A stretch of 17,364 nucleotides of DNA from NAT127 sp041655035 (GTDB taxonomy: Bacteria > Pseudomonadota > Gammaproteobacteria > Pseudomonadales > Porticoccaceae): contig JBAZCN010000062.1 of the NCBI GenBank assembly GCA_041655035.1, positions 1-17,364 on the forward strand, read 5' to 3'. The notes below the pieces were generated by a model. It was given only the letters and a program-made list of their open reading frames with translations. It was not told the origin of the DNA and searched no databases. The translations under genes were made by a program, and so were the position numbers. Positions 14,896 to 17,364 of the stretch are shown here, piece by piece. How positions within the stretch are numbered: position 1 is the stretch's first letter; each line of letters begins with the position of its first letter.

Positions 14896-15276
14896 ATGAA
14901 AGTACTGCAAGTGATCGACCAGGCCTTCCGCACCACTACCGAGGAACAGGACGACACCATTATCTGGCTGACCCGGTCGATGCGCTCCGCCGGCGGCGAA
15001 CTGATGCTGCTGCTCAGTGGCCACGGCGTGCACTACGCCGTTCAGCGCCGGCGCCAACCGGCGCTGGCGCTCGGCGCCTGGCATCAGACCGAACCCGCGG
15101 AAATCACCCGCGACCTGGCCGGGCTGGTCGACAGCGGCGTGCCGGTCTATGCGGTCGAGGAAGATCTCGCCGACCGGGGGCTCGCCCATCTGCCACTGCA
15201 AAACGGTGTCCGGGGGATTTCCCGCCAGGGCCTGGCGACGCTGTATGACAGCGCGGATCAGATATGGCACTGGTAG
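14896..15276 (+). CDS. DsrE-superfamily protein (DsrH/TusB-like C-terminus)
   Basis: This 126-residue protein has the superfamily pattern. EEQDDTIIWLTRSMRSAGGE (16-35) and LLLSGHGVHYAV (38-49) form the first half. VPVYAVEEDLADRGL followed by a C-terminal Trp resembles the LYALxxDlxaRGL and final W of DsrH/TusB. It contains no cysteine at all, whereas some DsrH/TusB members have one. ATG at 14896, five bases after the previous stop, is preferred over a longer in-frame start at 14755 that would lie inside the previous gene. With the two preceding genes it could form a three-subunit assembly like DsrEFH or TusBCD; this is inferred from order and type. Its end overlaps the next gene by 13 bp. Confidence 0.75.
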   Translation: MKVLQVIDQAFRTTTEEQDDTIIWLTRSMRSAGGELMLLLSGHGVHYAVQRRRQPALALGAWHQTEPAEITRDLAGLVDSGVPVYAVEEDLADRGLAHLPLQNGVRGISRQGLATLYDSADQIWHW

Positions 15277-16295
15277 CACCGCACCGCGCGCTGCGCACGC
15301 CGCTGTGTGGCCTCCTCGGCTGTGAACTGCCCATCCTGCTGGCGGGCATGGGCGGCGTCGCCCGCCACCGGTTGGCCGCCGCCGTCGCCCGGGCCGGCGG
15401 CTTTGCCGCTCTCGGCATGGTGCGCGAGCCGGTATCCCGCATCCGCGATGAAGTGATGGCGCTGCGCGACCTTTGCACCGCGCCCTTTGCCGTCAACCTG
15501 ATCCCCGCCGCCACCCCTTCGGCCCTGCTCAAGCAACAGGTGGCCGCCTGCATCGCCCTCGAAGTGCCGGCCATGGTCCTGTTCTGGGAGGTCGACCAGC
15601 CGCTGGTGCGCCATCTCAAGGCCGCGGGCATACGGGTCATTCATCAGGTGGGAAACCGCCGGGATGCGGAACAGGCCCTGGACGCCGGCGCCGACGTTCT
15701 CATCGCCCAGGGTCACGAGGCCGGGGGCCATGTGCGCGGCACCGTCGGCACCTTCAGCCTGCTGGCGGAGCTGGTGCCGTTCAGCCCGGTCCCGGTGGTC
15801 GCTGCCGGCGGGATCGCCAACGGCCGCGCCCTGGCCGCGGCCCTGACCCTGGGCGCCCAGGGAGTCAGTCTCGGCACTGCGTTTCTGGCCACCGACGAAG
15901 CCAACGCCCATCCCCACCACCAGCGGCGGCTGCTCGCGGCCGGCGCCGACGATACGGTGTACACCCGGCAATTCTCCGTGAACTGGCATGAGGCGGCGCC
16001 GGTCAGAGTACTGGCCAACCGGGTCACCCGGGGCGAATATGATCATCTGTCGGCCGCCAACCGCCCACCCGGTGACGCCTCCCCGGTCATCGGCCGGCAG
16101 GACGGCCAACCGGTCCATCTGTTTTCCACCGATTCACCGCTCGCCGACGCCAGCGGTCGACTCGATGACATGGCTCTCTACGCCGGTCAATCCTGCGGCC
16201 AGATCGACGCCGTGGTACCGGCGGCGCAGCGTATCGAGGAGCTGATCAGGGAAGCGACGGAAGCCTTCCATTCATTGACCGGCATACCGGCCTGA
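15264..16295 (+). CDS. Nitronate monooxygenase / 2-nitropropane dioxygenase-like flavoprotein
   Basis: This 343-residue TIM-barrel FMN enzyme belongs to the nitronate monooxygenase family, which also includes FabK-type enoyl reductases and other flavoproteins. Visible signatures are LAGMGGVA (27-34) at the first strand, the phosphate/active-site motif AQGHEAGGH (148-156), and the FMN-phosphate loop VAAGGIANG (179-187). The histidine of EAGGH is the usual catalytic base. The length is normal. The start lies inside the end of the preceding DsrE-type gene (13-bp overlap) with only a weak GGAT upstream, so translational coupling is likely. The family annotation does not fix the substrate. In this operon a role as a flavin oxidoreductase linked to sulfur redox is conceivable, but no residue shows it. 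Confidence 0.88.
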   Translation: MALVAPHRALRTPLCGLLGCELPILLAGMGGVARHRLAAAVARAGGFAALGMVREPVSRIRDEVMALRDLCTAPFAVNLIPAATPSALLKQQVAACIALEVPAMVLFWEVDQPLVRHLKAAGIRVIHQVGNRRDAEQALDAGADVLIAQGHEAGGHVRGTVGTFSLLAELVPFSPVPVVAAGGIANGRALAAALTLGAQGVSLGTAFLATDEANAHPHHQRRLLAAGADDTVYTRQFSVNWHEAAPVRVLANRVTRGEYDHLSAANRPPGDASPVIGRQDGQPVHLFSTDSPLADASGRLDDMALYAGQSCGQIDAVVPAAQRIEELIREATEAFHSLTGIPA

Positions 16296-16326
16296 GGCGG
16301 AAGGCGCAGGCGGTAAGGAGGGCAAC

Positions 16327-16701
16327 ATGCGCGTACCGCAAGTGATTCATTGCAAGCGTGTCTATGATCCGCCATCCCGCGGGGATGGTTACCGGGTGCT
16401 GGTGGATCGCGTCTGGCCCAGGGGTATCAAAAAGGCCGATCTGTCCTACCATGAGTGGTGCAGGGAACTTGCCCCCTCCGCTGAGCTGCGCAAATGGTTC
16501 GGCCATGATCCGCAACTGTGGGCCGGTTTCTGTCGACGATACCATGTCGAACTCGATGCCCGGGGCGCGGCCGTGCAGGGCCTGGTCGAAGCCAGCGCGG
16601 GGCGCCCCCTTACACTGTTGTACGCCGCCCGCGACACCGAACACAACAACGCCGTGGCGTTGAAGATATACCTGGAAAAGCTGGATGCCAGGGCCGGTTA
16701 A
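16327..16701 (+). CDS. DUF488 family protein (YeaO-like)
   Basis: This 124-residue protein matches the DUF488/YeaO pattern: CKRVYDPP (9-16), GYRVLVDRVWPRGIKK (21-36), WCRELAPSAELRKWFGHDP (44-62) and LTLLYAARDTEHNNAVAL near the end. Function is unknown for the family; a conserved Arg/Asp/Trp-rich surface suggests an enzyme or a nucleotide-related role. It has the best ribosome binding site in the operon (AAGGAGG, 16316-16322). It lies 31 bp after the nitronate-monooxygenase-like gene, so it is probably the last gene of the operon; a terminator-like stretch follows. Confidence 0.9.
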   Translation: MRVPQVIHCKRVYDPPSRGDGYRVLVDRVWPRGIKKADLSYHEWCRELAPSAELRKWFGHDPQLWAGFCRRYHVELDARGAAVQGLVEASAGRPLTLLYAARDTEHNNAVALKIYLEKLDARAG

Positions 16702-16951
16702 CAGCGGCGCGCGGAAAATCGTGAAAAACCGCCCGGGCTTTTTTCACCACCGGCAGCTTTTCCACCGTCGCTAGCCGTCGGCACCGATGGTTTTGCCGAC
16801 ACAGGTGGTTTTTCAACACAGTTCGTCTTTCGCGCCCTGTCCACGACACGGCCGATACGCCACCGGCCGTTCAACCTGCACCCGCCGGGATGGCGCCTCC
16901 ATCCGCCCGTGCAGCCACCCTTCAAACATCCTTGACAGAGGTTTAGATATC
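16702..16951. other. Intergenic region between DUF488 and aceE
   Basis: No credible gene is seen in these 250 bases. Besides the hairpin at 16721-16747 there is a second one, GTCGGCA (16777-16783) with TGCCGAC (16794-16800) and a 10-base loop. I did not find a PdhR-like operator with ATTGGT/ACCAAT arms, nor a convincing aceE promoter. An AGAGG about ten bases before the aceE ATG is the likely ribosome site. Confidence 0.6.
16721..16747 (+). terminator. Probable terminator at the end of the sulfur operon
   Basis: GTGAAAAA (16721-16728) pairs with TTTTTCAC (16740-16747) around a GC-rich core containing the self-complementary GCCCGGGC (16731-16738) and a T6 run (16739-16744). It starts 20 bases after the DUF488 stop. 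The A-run/core/T-run layout could work in either direction, but the core cannot fold perfectly, so this is a moderate call. Confidence 0.5.
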
Positions 16952-17364
16952 ATGGAACAAGACACCGACCCGCTGGAAACCCGGGAATGGCTCGAGGCTC
17001 TGGAATCCGTCATTCGCCACCGGGGCTCGGAGCACACCGGTCACCTGATCGGGCAGCTCCTCGACAAGGCCGCCGATGCCGGCATTCCCATCCCGAGCGC
17101 CATCACCACGCCGTTTCGCAACACCATCCCCCCCGCCCTCGAGAAACGCATGCCCGGCGACCTGTTCATGGAGCGCCGCATCCGCTCCCTGATACGCTGG
17201 AACGCCGTCGCCATGGTGATGCGCGCCAACAACAATAACGACGGCCTCGGCGGCCATATTCCCACCTTCTCCTCCGCCGCCACCCTCTACGACGTCGGCT
17301 TCAACTACTTCTTCCGCGGCCGCAACGACCAGCACCTCGACGACCTGATCTACTTCCAGGGCCA
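16952..17364 (+). CDS. aceE: Pyruvate dehydrogenase E1 component, homodimeric type (5' part)
   Basis: The first 137 codons of AceE are present; the gene continues past the window edge. AceE is the thiamine-diphosphate E1 subunit of the pyruvate dehydrogenase complex, decarboxylating pyruvate and acetylating E2. The match to E. coli AceE is clear from the N-terminus on: DPLETREWLEALESVI (5-20), then LIGQLL, NTIP, MERRIRSLIRWNA, and GGHIPTFSSAATLYDVGFNY, ending at YFQG. The homodimeric form is typical of gamma- and betaproteobacteria and actinobacteria. ATG at 16952 aligns with the E. coli start region. It is probably a separate transcription unit from the sulfur operon. Confidence 0.95.
   Translation, partial: MEQDTDPLETREWLEALESVIRHRGSEHTGHLIGQLLDKAADAGIPIPSAITTPFRNTIPPALEKRMPGDLFMERRIRSLIRWNAVAMVMRANNNNDGLGGHIPTFSSAATLYDVGFNYFFRGRNDQHLDDLIYFQG

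Overview
The window is GC-rich chromosomal DNA from a proteobacterium, most likely a gammaproteobacterium. The evidence is a homodimeric-type aceE at the right edge, an assimilatory-type cysJ-cysI pair, a large TonB-dependent receptor, a LysR regulator resembling enterobacterial HdfR, and REP-like palindromes. The species cannot be named from sequence alone. Coding density is high. I see no tRNA, rRNA, CRISPR array, transposase or phage gene.

Left part (1-9601), catabolic and uptake genes. Positions 1-229 hold three copies of a REP-like palindrome and a 39-codon remnant whose end resembles the 3' end of the adjacent gene. On the minus strand, an aldehyde dehydrogenase (1051-2541) is followed 29 bp later by a short-chain dehydrogenase (230-1021); together they could oxidise an alcohol or aldehyde to an acid. 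Upstream, also on the minus strand, is a 772-residue TonB-dependent receptor (2752-5070) ending in a strong terminator. A TetR regulator (5363-5959) is divergent from the receptor. The AT-rich control regions of receptor, TetR gene and dehydrogenases share short motifs, so one local regulon is plausible. A second minus-strand unit encodes an SMP-30/gluconolactonase-like hydrolase (7458-8306) and a DHA2-type MFS transporter (5967-7391). It is divergent from an AraC regulator (8678-9601). The substrate cannot be read from the sequence.

Right part (9685-16701), sulfur genes. An HdfR-like LysR regulator (minus) is divergent from a tight plus-strand operon. The operon runs: CysJ-like flavoprotein, CysI sulfite reductase hemoprotein, three small DsrE-superfamily proteins of different types, a nitronate-monooxygenase-like flavoprotein, and a DUF488 protein. 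Gaps are 25, 14, 8, 5, -13 and 31 bp. CysI keeps its siroheme/4Fe-4S cysteines and sulfite-binding basic residues. CysJ departs from its family in the FMN phosphate loop, the FAD motif and the NADPH 2'-phosphate site. The combination of an assimilatory-type sulfite reductase with DsrE/F/H-like sulfur carriers, under its own regulator, is the best candidate here for an undescribed system. A terminator-like region separates it from aceE, which runs off the right edge.
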